From Rhodoferax sp. (GTDB taxonomy: Bacteria; Pseudomonadota; Gammaproteobacteria; Burkholderiales; Burkholderiaceae_C): 34,084 bases of DNA. The translations under genes were made by a program, and so were the position numbers. The stretch lies in assembly GCA_030683195.1 (NCBI GenBank), contig JAUXQA010000319.1, positions 1 to 34,084 on the forward strand, given 5' to 3'. This document shows, piece after piece, positions 17,662 to 26,136 of the stretch. The notes beneath the pieces were generated by a model. The model worked only from the letters and a program-made list of their open reading frames with translations. It made no database searches and had not been told where the DNA came from. How positions within the stretch are numbered: the first letter of the stretch is position 1; each line of letters opens with the position of its first letter.

Positions 17662-18186
17662 ATGACGGAGCAGGACATAGAGTCAGAGAACTTACAACTT
17701 CTTACCGGGAAGTGGAAGAAGCTCGTCATGGAAAAAGCGGATCCAACTCGCCTCGGGTTAAGTCGTGAGGCTGCCCAGGTATTGCTCCAACTTGGTGAAG
17801 ATCAGGTCAAACGCGCAGCCACCGTGCACGTTCCTCTTTTTGAGTTCTCATGTACAACTGAAATTCTTAAAGAAGCCTTCAGCTCGACGAGCCAGCAATC
17901 AGAAGAGAGAAATGATGACGCCCAGCTGTTTTTGAGTAACAGGTGGCGGGCCAGCGAAGGAACATTTGTATCGACCCAAATGCTCTACAACATGACGCGC
18001 GGCATGCATGCCCTGATGCAAAGCGCGACGTACACCAAGATTGTGCGGGCGGGGGAAAGCGGAGTGAGGCTGATGAGGCTTGCGGTCCGGCCCCAATACT
18101 TGTTTCATGCAGGCAACAAATTTGATCTTCACACAAGTCACAGAACATCAATGGCTATTTGTTGCGCCGACCGCTCGGGTTACTGA
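17662..18186 (+). CDS. FlhD-like (AcaD/SetD-type) activator subunit
   Basis: ESENLQLLTGKWKKLVMEKADPTRLGLSREAAQVLLQLGEDQVKRAATVHVPLFEFSC aligns by eye with E. coli FlhD [58 protein letters not shown]; an FlhC-like gene follows. Confidence 0.7.
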   Translation: MTEQDIESENLQLLTGKWKKLVMEKADPTRLGLSREAAQVLLQLGEDQVKRAATVHVPLFEFSCTTEILKEAFSSTSQQSEERNDDAQLFLSNRWRASEGTFVSTQMLYNMTRGMHALMQSATYTKIVRAGESGVRLMRLAVRPQYLFHAGNKFDLHTSHRTSMAICCADRSGY

Positions 18187-18197
18187 GAGCAGAGCCT

Positions 18198-18851
18198 ATG
18201 AAGAAGCTAACAAAGGCTTTAATTTTAAGTCAGTGGGCGGCAGATCCGGCCACCATGACTCGGCTCGAACAAATCGTCTTGTTGACGCAACGGACCGATT
18301 TGATCAAGCAGTTGATGCTGATTGAGGATGGGTTCGAAGGTCAATTGAGAATTCAGATCAAGGTTATATGCGACAAGCACAATATTCCATACGTTCCACC
18401 GCGGGGTCGGACAGGTGACACCAAAAACCCGAAGCAGTTCTACGGACGCGTACGCTTTGACATCTCCGTGTTGCTCGGCCTGTTCTTGAATTCAAATGAT
18501 GGTGGCGTTGTATCTTCGAAAGAAGGGCGTCTCCTCTCAACCGATGTTTTGGATAGATTGATTTTTGCCTACCATCGGTACTTGCAACTCCATCGGGTGA
18601 CCTCAGCCCAGGCAACCGTGAACTTCGAGTTGTTCGTAAAGAGTTGGCAGGCTGTGCAAATGGGTGAGGCGGTGATGGCGAATTGCACAAATTGTGGTTC
18701 GACATACGTTAATTTCCGTTCTGCAATGGTTCACCAATGTCCCGTTTGCACAAGCTTGAACTTGGCCATGCTGCAACGCCCGGCCGTGATTCGTCGGTCA
18801 AGCCAGGATGATTTCGGCCTACCCATCGGGCAAAAAATCCGCAATTCATAG
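18198..18851 (+). CDS. FlhC-like (AcaC/SetC-type) activator subunit
   Basis: C-terminal zinc site NCTNCGSTYVNFRSAMVHQCPVCTS matches the FlhC CxxC...CxxC layout; YHRYLQLHRVTSAQATVNFELFVKSWQAVQMGEAVM matches FlhC AYRLYLEQCP...LTRAWTLVRFVESGLL. Confidence 0.75.
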   Translation: MKKLTKALILSQWAADPATMTRLEQIVLLTQRTDLIKQLMLIEDGFEGQLRIQIKVICDKHNIPYVPPRGRTGDTKNPKQFYGRVRFDISVLLGLFLNSNDGGVVSSKEGRLLSTDVLDRLIFAYHRYLQLHRVTSAQATVNFELFVKSWQAVQMGEAVMANCTNCGSTYVNFRSAMVHQCPVCTSLNLAMLQRPAVIRRSSQDDFGLPIGQKIRNS

Positions 18852-18861
18852 AAGTTCGATG

Positions 18862-18907
18862 TTGAGTCCGAGCAAGTAACGTAAATTGCGGGTTTGCTCG
18901 GCCAACG
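18862..18907 (+). promoter_or_regulatory. Dyad box copy 2 upstream of the traI-like gene
   Basis: CCGAGCAA (18868-18875)-N18-TTGCTCGG (18894-18901). Confidence 0.75.
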
Positions 18908-18935
18908 CAAGCGCAGCCGGTGGAAAAATCGGCGC

Positions 18936-20813
18936 ATGTTTAACTACCTTGCAAACAAAGTATTTGGCCGCGTCCATACTGCGCCGGTAGCCCTCGCTGA
19001 TGTTGGGGTAAAACGTGTTCCACCTCAGGGGCCTGGACGGTCGGATCAGCCCCATGTCCAATACCCCCCACAGGACCCAGGCTTCATTTGCCCCGAAGCC
19101 TCCGATCTGTTGCGCGCCCAGGCCGACATCATGGGCATGCTACGAATTCACGCCGCATGTTCCCCCGCGATGTTCAAAGATCGCTATGAACAGCCTATCC
19201 TGAACTTGGCGGCATACATTGCAAATCTGCCTGCCACTGCATCCGGAGTGTTTTCGGGAGAGGGTGGTTTGATGCGCGCCTGCGTTGAAATGGCGTTCAA
19301 CTCATTCAGAGCATCGGATGGCAGGATCTTCACCGGTGCCAGTGGCGTCGAGGAACGTCACCTGTTGGAAGGCCGGTGGCGCTACGTTTGCTTTGCTGCC
19401 GGCTTGCTGTATCCCCTTGGCGCCTCAATCGAAGCGATGCAGGTCATCGATGCACAAGGTAAGCGATGGTCGCCTGAACTCGATTCCCTTGTGTCTTGGG
19501 TAGACCCGGGAGAGCGCTACTGGGTGACTTGGCTGCATGAGGATGTACAGCCTGGCCCGTCTTCGATCATGGGGATGCTCCTGCACAAACTTCTTGGTCG
19601 GCCTAACATCGACTGGTTGAATGATGGCTCATCCGATTTGATCAAACGACTGCTTGAGATCATTACGGGGTCCGCGCTGGCCGCGCCTTTGATCGCTACC
19701 AACGTGGTCCAAAGCGTCTGGGTGTCGGTACATATGCGTGAAGTCGCACGGCGCCACCAGAACTACGGGCGTCTGACGGTTGGCTCGCACATTTCGCCCT
19801 ACATCATCGACGCCATGGTCGTCCTTACCAAGGATATGTGGGTCATCAATGAGAAAACAGTGTTTGCCGACGCCACGGGGGTGCATCTTGAATGGCCTGC
19901 CGCCGGGCGCGACATCATCGACTACTGCAAGGCCCGCGCATATCCTGGCGTTCCGTCGAGCGAAGCGGCGTTGCTGACGATGTTATCTGCCAACAAAATC
20001 ATTGTTGGCGGACTCGATGGCGTAGCCATGGTTGAAATTGCGAATGCCGATGGCGAAATCGTCGCTGCGGTCAAATTGGCAAAGCCCGGCCTGTTGGTGG
20101 ATGACCCCGCAATCTACGCTACCGCCAAAAGCAGACCCGTAGCGATCGAGGAAGTCATCGCGGGTGACCCATTGACCTCTGAATCCCCTGAGAAATCTCC
20201 AATTCGAACGAAGCAACCCAAGAAAGTGCTGCCTCCCGCTGAAGTCGCCACGCGCCCAACTCTGGACACCATTGAAATCGGTGAGCAGACAGGAATCCAG
20301 TCAACCACGGTTGCCCCCCCCCGGGGAAGCGCCAATACGGCTGAACCAGCCGCAGTTGCCGTTCAAGCTCCAGCGAATGAGGCAAAGCAATCCTCTGCCG
20401 TAGCACAGCCAGATCCTAGCGACTCAACTGATAGTCTCCCAATGGATGCCAGCATAGAGGGCACAGAAATCAAATACGCGGGGTTTGTAGACAAGGACGT
20501 TGCGTCAAAACTAAAACCGCATTCGGTTGAAATTCTCGGAAAAGTCATCCACGCTTGGCGCGAGAAGACGGACTTGCAGTACGTGATGCGGACAACATCT
20601 GTTGGCGCTGCAGTGGAGAAGGATTTCCTGTTGATGTGTTCTAGTCGTGGGATCGACTCGATCCTTGAGTTCGCGGCAGTTGGTTTGCTATACATTGATC
20701 CCACCCGTCCGGGGATCAAGATCCATCAGATCGCAACCGTGGATGGCGGACAAAAGAAGGTTGATTGCATCGTGTTCTCGCGCGGAGCTGTGAAACTGCT
20801 TGGGTTGAACTGA
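18936..20813 (+). CDS. TraI_2-family (MOBH-like) relaxase homologue with degenerate HD site
   Basis: GEGGLMRACVEMAFNS...RWRYVCFAAGLLYPLGAS...YPGVPSSEAALLTMLSANKII align with R391-type TraI GAGGLFRHGLEVAF...GLLHDVGKPL...PGIPRDPDTLADILIERGF; C-terminal winged-helix-like domain. Confidence 0.75.
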   Translation: MFNYLANKVFGRVHTAPVALADVGVKRVPPQGPGRSDQPHVQYPPQDPGFICPEASDLLRAQADIMGMLRIHAACSPAMFKDRYEQPILNLAAYIANLPATASGVFSGEGGLMRACVEMAFNSFRASDGRIFTGASGVEERHLLEGRWRYVCFAAGLLYPLGASIEAMQVIDAQGKRWSPELDSLVSWVDPGERYWVTWLHEDVQPGPSSIMGMLLHKLLGRPNIDWLNDGSSDLIKRLLEIITGSALAAPLIATNVVQSVWVSVHMREVARRHQNYGRLTVGSHISPYIIDAMVVLTKDMWVINEKTVFADATGVHLEWPAAGRDIIDYCKARAYPGVPSSEAALLTMLSANKIIVGGLDGVAMVEIANADGEIVAAVKLAKPGLLVDDPAIYATAKSRPVAIEEVIAGDPLTSESPEKSPIRTKQPKKVLPPAEVATRPTLDTIEIGEQTGIQSTTVAPPRGSANTAEPAAVAVQAPANEAKQSSAVAQPDPSDSTDSLPMDASIEGTEIKYAGFVDKDVASKLKPHSVEILGKVIHAWREKTDLQYVMRTTSVGAAVEKDFLLMCSSRGIDSILEFAAVGLLYIDPTRPGIKIHQIATVDGGQKKVDCIVFSRGAVKLLGLN

Positions 20814-20816
20814 TAC

Positions 20817-22763
20817 ATGGCCCAGCAAAAGTTCGAAAGTCTCCTGCGTCCGCTTTACGAAGCCCATGCTGTTGGCGCATGGCTTTTCGCAGCGCTGTGG
20901 TGCCTGGTGTGGGGCATCGTGGTTGACTTCGGCCGATCGACAATATTTTTGCTGGTCGTGATGTGTTTAGCAATTGCGGCCTGGCGTTCGATTGGGGCAT
21001 ACCGGCTGTCCAAACTCAAGCTGGGTCTCATTGGCAAGCCAATTGCCTTCATTGACACCAAACAGCTCGCGAATGCCATGTCAAAAATGGGCAACAACCT
21101 ATGGCTCGGATGGGGCTACCGCTGGGAGCCGCGCCATACCCGGCGCGCTTACGAGGTTATGAAGCACGATATGGCGGAAATCTATCCGAAGCCTTGGGTG
21201 CTGCGCCTTTTGGGCGAATCGAGAAACCCGAAAGACGAGCGTGGCATGCAGTGGATTCACGGCTTGGAGCCACAAGAGAAAGATATCTTGGTGCCCTTCG
21301 ATGCGTTGAAAGGCCATTGTGCAGTCATTGCCACGACCGGATCGATCAAGACCCGTCTGGTGTCGTTGATCGCGTACCAGTTGGCCACCCGAGGCGACAC
21401 AATCATCATGATTGACCCGAAGGGCGATCCTGAGCTGCGAGAAATTCTGCGTGCATGCGCCGTCGCCTCTGGTGAGCCCGAGCGTTTTTTGATGATGCAT
21501 CCAGCGTTCGCTAGTGAGTCCACACGTATGGATTTGTTAAAAAACTGGGACCGGGTGAGCCAAGTGGCCAGTCGGGTAGCGTTGGTGTTGGGATCTCAGG
21601 AGGAGTCCACGTTCAAAGAGTTCTGCTGGAATGCGGTGCACAGCATTACCAATGGCATGAAGTATGTCGGGCGGCGAGTGAGCATTCTTAGTCTGAAAAC
21701 ATCCATGCAATCACGAATCAGTGTCGAGCGCCTGACCGAAGAAGCGCTGAATGTTTTGTTTCGAGATCACGCGCCACACTTGAAGGAAAAGATCGAGGAA
21801 GAGGTCAACAAGATGTTGTCCGAAGGTGCCCCTAAAGGGCGCGGCAAGGTGAAGTCGAACATGGTTGAAACCAGTTCAATCGTACTCACTGCGATGATTC
21901 AGGTGTTCAATGTCTACCTGTCTGAAGACCATGCAGAGGCCGCGAGAACTGGCAACATGGAAAAGCCGGAAGAGTTGAGGGGCCTGATTGCAATTCTGGA
22001 GGCAAACAAGGAGTGGTTCGGGAAGATGATCGTGTCGATTACTCCCATGCTTACCAAGCTCAGTACCGATGACCTGAAAGGCTTGCTGTCACCGGACTAT
22101 GACGACATCAACGACACGCGGCCCATCATGGACATGATGCGGGTCATCCGTGGGAAGCATATTCTGTACGTGGGCACCGACACACTGGCAGACCCATCGG
22201 TCGGTCATGCCTTGGCGGCCATGTTGCTTGCGGACGCATCGGCTGTTGCCGCTGAAATATACAACCACGGTGTCGAGGGCGATGACGGCTCCACGCCACG
22301 ACGCATTCATGTGATCGTGGACGAATGGGGGGATGTGATGTGCGAGCCCTTGATTCAGCAGGCCAACAAGGGCCGAGGGGCCGGCATTTTTGTATGGGCC
22401 CTTGGCCAAACCCTGTCTGACCTCACAGACGCCTTTGGGGGCAATCAACCCAAGGCCCTACGTTTCATGGGCAACATGAACAACATGATTGTGGGTGCAA
22501 CCCAGGATTCAGCCACCATGGAAATGGTGTCAGAGAAATTTGGTATGACCTCAATTACCGTCAAGACACAAGGCCAGTCCACTGGCTCAAAAACAGAGGA
22601 TACCGGACTTGAGTTCTCAGTGAACAGATCGGAATCCATCAGCGAGCAATCGACCGAGCTTTTCCCACCCAGCCTTCTACCCGGACTACCCGACCTGCAC
22701 TACGTAGCAATGCTGAACCGTTCAGAGTTCATCAAAGGCCGCATTCCCGTTTTAAAACTGTAG
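20817..22763 (+). CDS. traD: TraD-like type IV coupling protein (MOBH type)
   Basis: N-terminal TM segments, WLGWGYRWEPRHTRRAYEV, GHCAVIATTGSIKTRLVSLIAYQLATRGDTIIMIDPKGDPEL, VIVDEWGDVM; follows the traI-like gene. Confidence 0.85.
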   Translation: MAQQKFESLLRPLYEAHAVGAWLFAALWCLVWGIVVDFGRSTIFLLVVMCLAIAAWRSIGAYRLSKLKLGLIGKPIAFIDTKQLANAMSKMGNNLWLGWGYRWEPRHTRRAYEVMKHDMAEIYPKPWVLRLLGESRNPKDERGMQWIHGLEPQEKDILVPFDALKGHCAVIATTGSIKTRLVSLIAYQLATRGDTIIMIDPKGDPELREILRACAVASGEPERFLMMHPAFASESTRMDLLKNWDRVSQVASRVALVLGSQEESTFKEFCWNAVHSITNGMKYVGRRVSILSLKTSMQSRISVERLTEEALNVLFRDHAPHLKEKIEEEVNKMLSEGAPKGRGKVKSNMVETSSIVLTAMIQVFNVYLSEDHAEAARTGNMEKPEELRGLIAILEANKEWFGKMIVSITPMLTKLSTDDLKGLLSPDYDDINDTRPIMDMMRVIRGKHILYVGTDTLADPSVGHALAAMLLADASAVAAEIYNHGVEGDDGSTPRRIHVIVDEWGDVMCEPLIQQANKGRGAGIFVWALGQTLSDLTDAFGGNQPKALRFMGNMNNMIVGATQDSATMEMVSEKFGMTSITVKTQGQSTGSKTEDTGLEFSVNRSESISEQSTELFPPSLLPGLPDLHYVAMLNRSEFIKGRIPVLKL

Positions 22764-22770
22764 TTACACC

Positions 22771-23388
22771 ATGCTAGAAACTGTTGTCCCAATACACGCC
22801 AAGATCGACGCTTTTGCAAGCCGAAAGCAATACCTGCCAGACTCAAGCAAAACGATAGATCTGCCTAATTTGCGCAAGCCTCATGATGAGATATCCGCTT
22901 ACCTGGAGAGCATGGGGCTGCAGGCCGATGCAAAGGCGCTTTGGATCGGTTACCCAGGATTAAAACAATCGGTCGAGCGGCTTGTTTCGTGGGTCGGAAT
23001 CGAATGGCCTTCCGAAAAAAACCCGTTGTTGCCTGCCATATTCGAGGCCATTGAGTTGGCCGTCCGGTCGACCAAAGATGGGTTGGAGCGCCAGGAAACA
23101 GACCGTCGCTTCGTCATCGCCAATTTTCACAATGGTTTGGCCCATATTGCCAGGGACATCGCTGGGTTCGTTGCGTGGGGATGCTCGTCACAGAAGGCGA
23201 TTGAGCAGTGGGAACCGTTCCTGATTCCATTCCAAGTGTGGTGCGATGCAAGTCGGTTCGAGAAAATAATCTTCAAAAGGGTTGATTCCATGAACGAGAT
23301 CGACATGGATGGATTGCTTTGGAAAATGAGAAGCACGATCGCATCTGTTCACGATGTCGGGGTGATTCACCGCTATGGGGCAAGGTAG
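22771..23388 (+). CDS. Hypothetical protein
   Basis: 205-aa ORF between traD-like and DUF4400-like genes; no family recognised. Confidence 0.7.
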   Translation: MLETVVPIHAKIDAFASRKQYLPDSSKTIDLPNLRKPHDEISAYLESMGLQADAKALWIGYPGLKQSVERLVSWVGIEWPSEKNPLLPAIFEAIELAVRSTKDGLERQETDRRFVIANFHNGLAHIARDIAGFVAWGCSSQKAIEQWEPFLIPFQVWCDASRFEKIIFKRVDSMNEIDMDGLLWKMRSTIASVHDVGVIHRYGAR

Positions 23389-23547
23389 ACACCTGATTGA
23401 ATCTACAAGGACTTGGTTGAGGATGCCGATCTTGCGGATGAAGGATCTCCCCGTGGTGCGGGTTCCTTGTAGGAGCGGTTTTGGGACTTCGATCAAGAGC
23501 GTCGTAGCGTTGTTTGACTCGATACTCAAATCCAGAGAAGGCATCTG

Positions 23548-24177
23548 ATGGATACCTCGACTCACATCCGATTTTGGATTCTGATGATTCTGGCCGCTTT
23601 TCTGTTGTCGCCTCTTGTGAGAGACAGTAAATCTATGGAGTCTTACGTCGCAAACGAGCTGCAAATGACGCGAGACACCTTTGGGAACGAAGTTGCAGAC
23701 TGGCTGGAGAATAAGGCGGCGTTGGTGTATCGAATGATGCCGTCTGATGTACTGGAGCGTGTCCAGATTAAGGGTGATGGCATGCGCCGCACAAAGCAGG
23801 TTGTGCCCGGCGCGGGTGTCGCGGTCACCGTGGCGTTCAATAACTATGTGCAGGGCTTGGTGACGAATTTGTTTGTTGCCACGCTGCGAATGTTCATTGT
23901 CATGGTCTGGCTGTTCGTGCTAGCCCCAGTATTCCTGGCTTCCCTGGTTGACGGATTTTCCCAGAGAGCGATCAAGCGGGCCGAATTTGGTGCTATCCGA
24001 CCTGCCGCCTTTGCGCTCACCAGCATCATGGTGGTTCCCATGTCAATGGCGCCACTGATCTATCTCGTAACGCCCATGACCATTAGTCCTTTGGCAACGC
24101 CAATGTGGGCCTTATTGATTGCTCTCCCTTTGGCGCTCATGGTCAGCAATATGCAGCCAATTTTCGGGCGGAACTAG
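23548..24177 (+). CDS. DUF4400-like membrane protein
   Basis: Several TM segments; position after traI/traD matches the DUF4400 gene of SXT/R391 and IncC elements. Confidence 0.6.
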   Translation: MDTSTHIRFWILMILAAFLLSPLVRDSKSMESYVANELQMTRDTFGNEVADWLENKAALVYRMMPSDVLERVQIKGDGMRRTKQVVPGAGVAVTVAFNNYVQGLVTNLFVATLRMFIVMVWLFVLAPVFLASLVDGFSQRAIKRAEFGAIRPAAFALTSIMVVPMSMAPLIYLVTPMTISPLATPMWALLIALPLALMVSNMQPIFGRN

Positions 24178-24187
24178 AAAAGCGACA

Positions 24188-24233
24188 AGTCAGCCGAGCA
24201 AAGTATCTGGAATCGATGTTTGCTCGGATAGGG
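24188..24233 (+). promoter_or_regulatory. Dyad box copy 3 upstream of the virB11/trbB-like gene
   Basis: CCGAGCAA (24194-24201)-N18-TTGCTCGG (24220-24227). Confidence 0.75.
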
Positions 24234-24261
24234 TCTCAGGTCGATAGAGAACAATATTCTC

Positions 24262-25242
24262 ATGAAAATGCCCGTGCGAAAGACCTACTCGATGCGTTGT
24301 CAGGACGCCATGATGGACGCACTGTCTCCGATTAGAAGTTTGCTTGATGATGTGACGATCAACGAGATCATGATCAATGGGCCAAACGATGTCTTTGTCC
24401 GTCAGCGTGGTCCAGATCGTCGTGTCGATGTGGAGCTCAGCAGTCGGTCAATCGCCACCGCTATTACCTTGTTGGCTAGCTTCGTAGAGAAGGAGGTAAA
24501 TGCGGATCAACTCGTGTTGTCCGCCCGGCTGCCTGGGTTTCGAATTGAGTGCGCGTTGCCGCCTGTCAGTGTCAAGGGACCATCGATGACTATTAGGCGA
24601 CACGCGTCTCGAATTCTTACCCTTGAAGAGTATGTCGAGACGGGGACCATCGACCCGCAGCAAGCAATTGCAATTCAAGATCTGATGCATTCAAGAAAGA
24701 ATCTTCTGATTGCTGGCGGCACGTATTCCGGAAAGACAACGCTCATGAACTGCATACTTGCTTTGATCGATCCGAATCAAAGATTGTTTGTGATTGAGCA
24801 GGTTTCAGAACTCAAGATTTCAGCTCCAAACTGCGTGTTGATGGAATGTGATCCAGACTTCGGTGTCACGCCGACCATGGCCGTCAAAACGGCGATGCGT
24901 TACTCGCCTGACCGAATCATCCTTGGCGAATTGCGAGGACCCGAAGCCAACGACTGGTTGGAAGCCTCCAACACTGGTCACCCTGGTTCTGCCGCGACCA
25001 TTCACGCGAACAACGCCAGCGACGCGCTCAAACGTCTGGGCTCCCTCGTACTTATGGCATCCACAGGCATGCCACACGAGGTGATTCAGGACCGCATCGC
25101 CAGCACAGTCGACGCCGTTTTGTTCATTGAGCAACGCTACGGTGTTCGTCAACTATCGGAGATCTGTCTAGTGGAGGACTACGACAGGGCACGTGGGAAA
25201 TTTGTTACCAAAGTTATTAACCATCTGGAAAGAAAGAAATGA
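24262..25242 (+). CDS. trbB: VirB11/TrbB-type secretion ATPase (start may be 24310 or 24313)
   Basis: NLLIAGGTYSGKTTLMNCIL, RYSPDRIILGELRGPEANDWLEASNTGHPGSAATIHANNASDALKRLGSLV. ATG 24310/24313 has an AGGA RBS. Confidence 0.92.
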   Translation: MKMPVRKTYSMRCQDAMMDALSPIRSLLDDVTINEIMINGPNDVFVRQRGPDRRVDVELSSRSIATAITLLASFVEKEVNADQLVLSARLPGFRIECALPPVSVKGPSMTIRRHASRILTLEEYVETGTIDPQQAIAIQDLMHSRKNLLIAGGTYSGKTTLMNCILALIDPNQRLFVIEQVSELKISAPNCVLMECDPDFGVTPTMAVKTAMRYSPDRIILGELRGPEANDWLEASNTGHPGSAATIHANNASDALKRLGSLVLMASTGMPHEVIQDRIASTVDAVLFIEQRYGVRQLSEICLVEDYDRARGKFVTKVINHLERKK

Positions 25243-25607
25243 AAAGATACGAAAAACTTAAACGAAACGCCGTAATGCAATACGAGAGGGCTATCGTTGC
25301 CATTCTCTGTGCGATGGCAAGTCAGTCGGCATCGGCGCAAACACCAACACCAGCACCAACCGGTGGCGGTGACTTCAGCCTTCCAGGATTTTCTGATCTT
25401 GGATGCAAGGTAATTAACTGGCTGACGGGTGAGTTATCTGTGATGATCTTTTTCATCATCGTCATTGTTACCTTGCTGGTGGGATTCTTTGCCAAGATGG
25501 ATTGGACAAAAATTCTTGGTGTCATTGTCTTCTTCGGCTTGCTTCAAGGGGCAACCAAATTATTTAGCGGATTCATCACCACATCAATCTCTTGTTTAGC
25601 CGGCTAG
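25239..25607 (+). CDS. trbC: VirB2/TrbC-like pilin
   Basis: Signal peptide ending SASAQ, then a GC-TM-basic loop-TM layout; sits between the VirB11 and VirB3 homologues. Confidence 0.75.
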   Translation: MKRYEKLKRNAVMQYERAIVAILCAMASQSASAQTPTPAPTGGGDFSLPGFSDLGCKVINWLTGELSVMIFFIIVIVTLLVGFFAKMDWTKILGVIVFFGLLQGATKLFSGFITTSISCLAG

Positions 25608-25614
25608 TGTCAAT

Positions 25615-25658
25615 CACCCTACTTGAGAAGGCGAGGTTTTCAAGGTATCAGGGTCGCT
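25615..25658 (+). other. Hairpin just after the pilin gene
   Basis: ACCCTACTTGAGAA-GGCGAGG-TTTTCAAGGTATCAGGGT; no long T tract. Confidence 0.5.
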
Positions 25659-25830
25659 AGCTGGTACAGGGGCTCTCACACAAACATTGCCGATTGGCGC
25701 AGCGCGCTGATGGCTATGGCAATTTTCAACTCCAGAGCTTAACTACAAAGGATGCGGGATTGGGTCGTGCTGGTCGCACGACGCGCTCTACCTCACCGGC
25801 CATGAAGCCGATGTTTCCCGCGGAATTTCA

Positions 25831-26136
25831 ATGAATCGCAGGTCCAGCAGGGTTCACACGTCACTGAATCGCAATCGAACCATCATGGGGGTCGAACAAA
25901 GGGCATTTATGGTTGTTGCGTTCGCTGCGTCTGCGATGTTTGCCAATGGAGTGTATTTGGGACTCATTTTCATCCCATTCCTGCACCTATTCATGCAGTG
26001 GCTGACAAAGAAGGAGTACAACTTTTTCAACATCTTCATGCAGTATCTCAACGAGTCTGATGCCTATGGCTCCATACCACGTCCCAGCGACTGGCAAAAA
26101 AGACCTGTTGGCTGGGGCAGGGGGTTGCCATGGTGA
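25831..26136 (+). CDS. trbD: VirB3/TrbD-like protein
   Basis: 101 aa; TM segment MVVAFAASAMFANGVYLGLIFIPFLHLFMQW; overlaps the start of virB4. Confidence 0.7.
   Translation: MNRRSSRVHTSLNRNRTIMGVEQRAFMVVAFAASAMFANGVYLGLIFIPFLHLFMQWLTKKEYNFFNIFMQYLNESDAYGSIPRPSDWQKRPVGWGRGLPW

Noticed and set aside
18445-18478. Possible fifth dyad box (TTGCTCGG at 18471 inside the FlhC-like gene)
   Set aside because: The position 18 bp upstream reads GACGCGTA, not CCGAGCAA, and the site is inside coding sequence.
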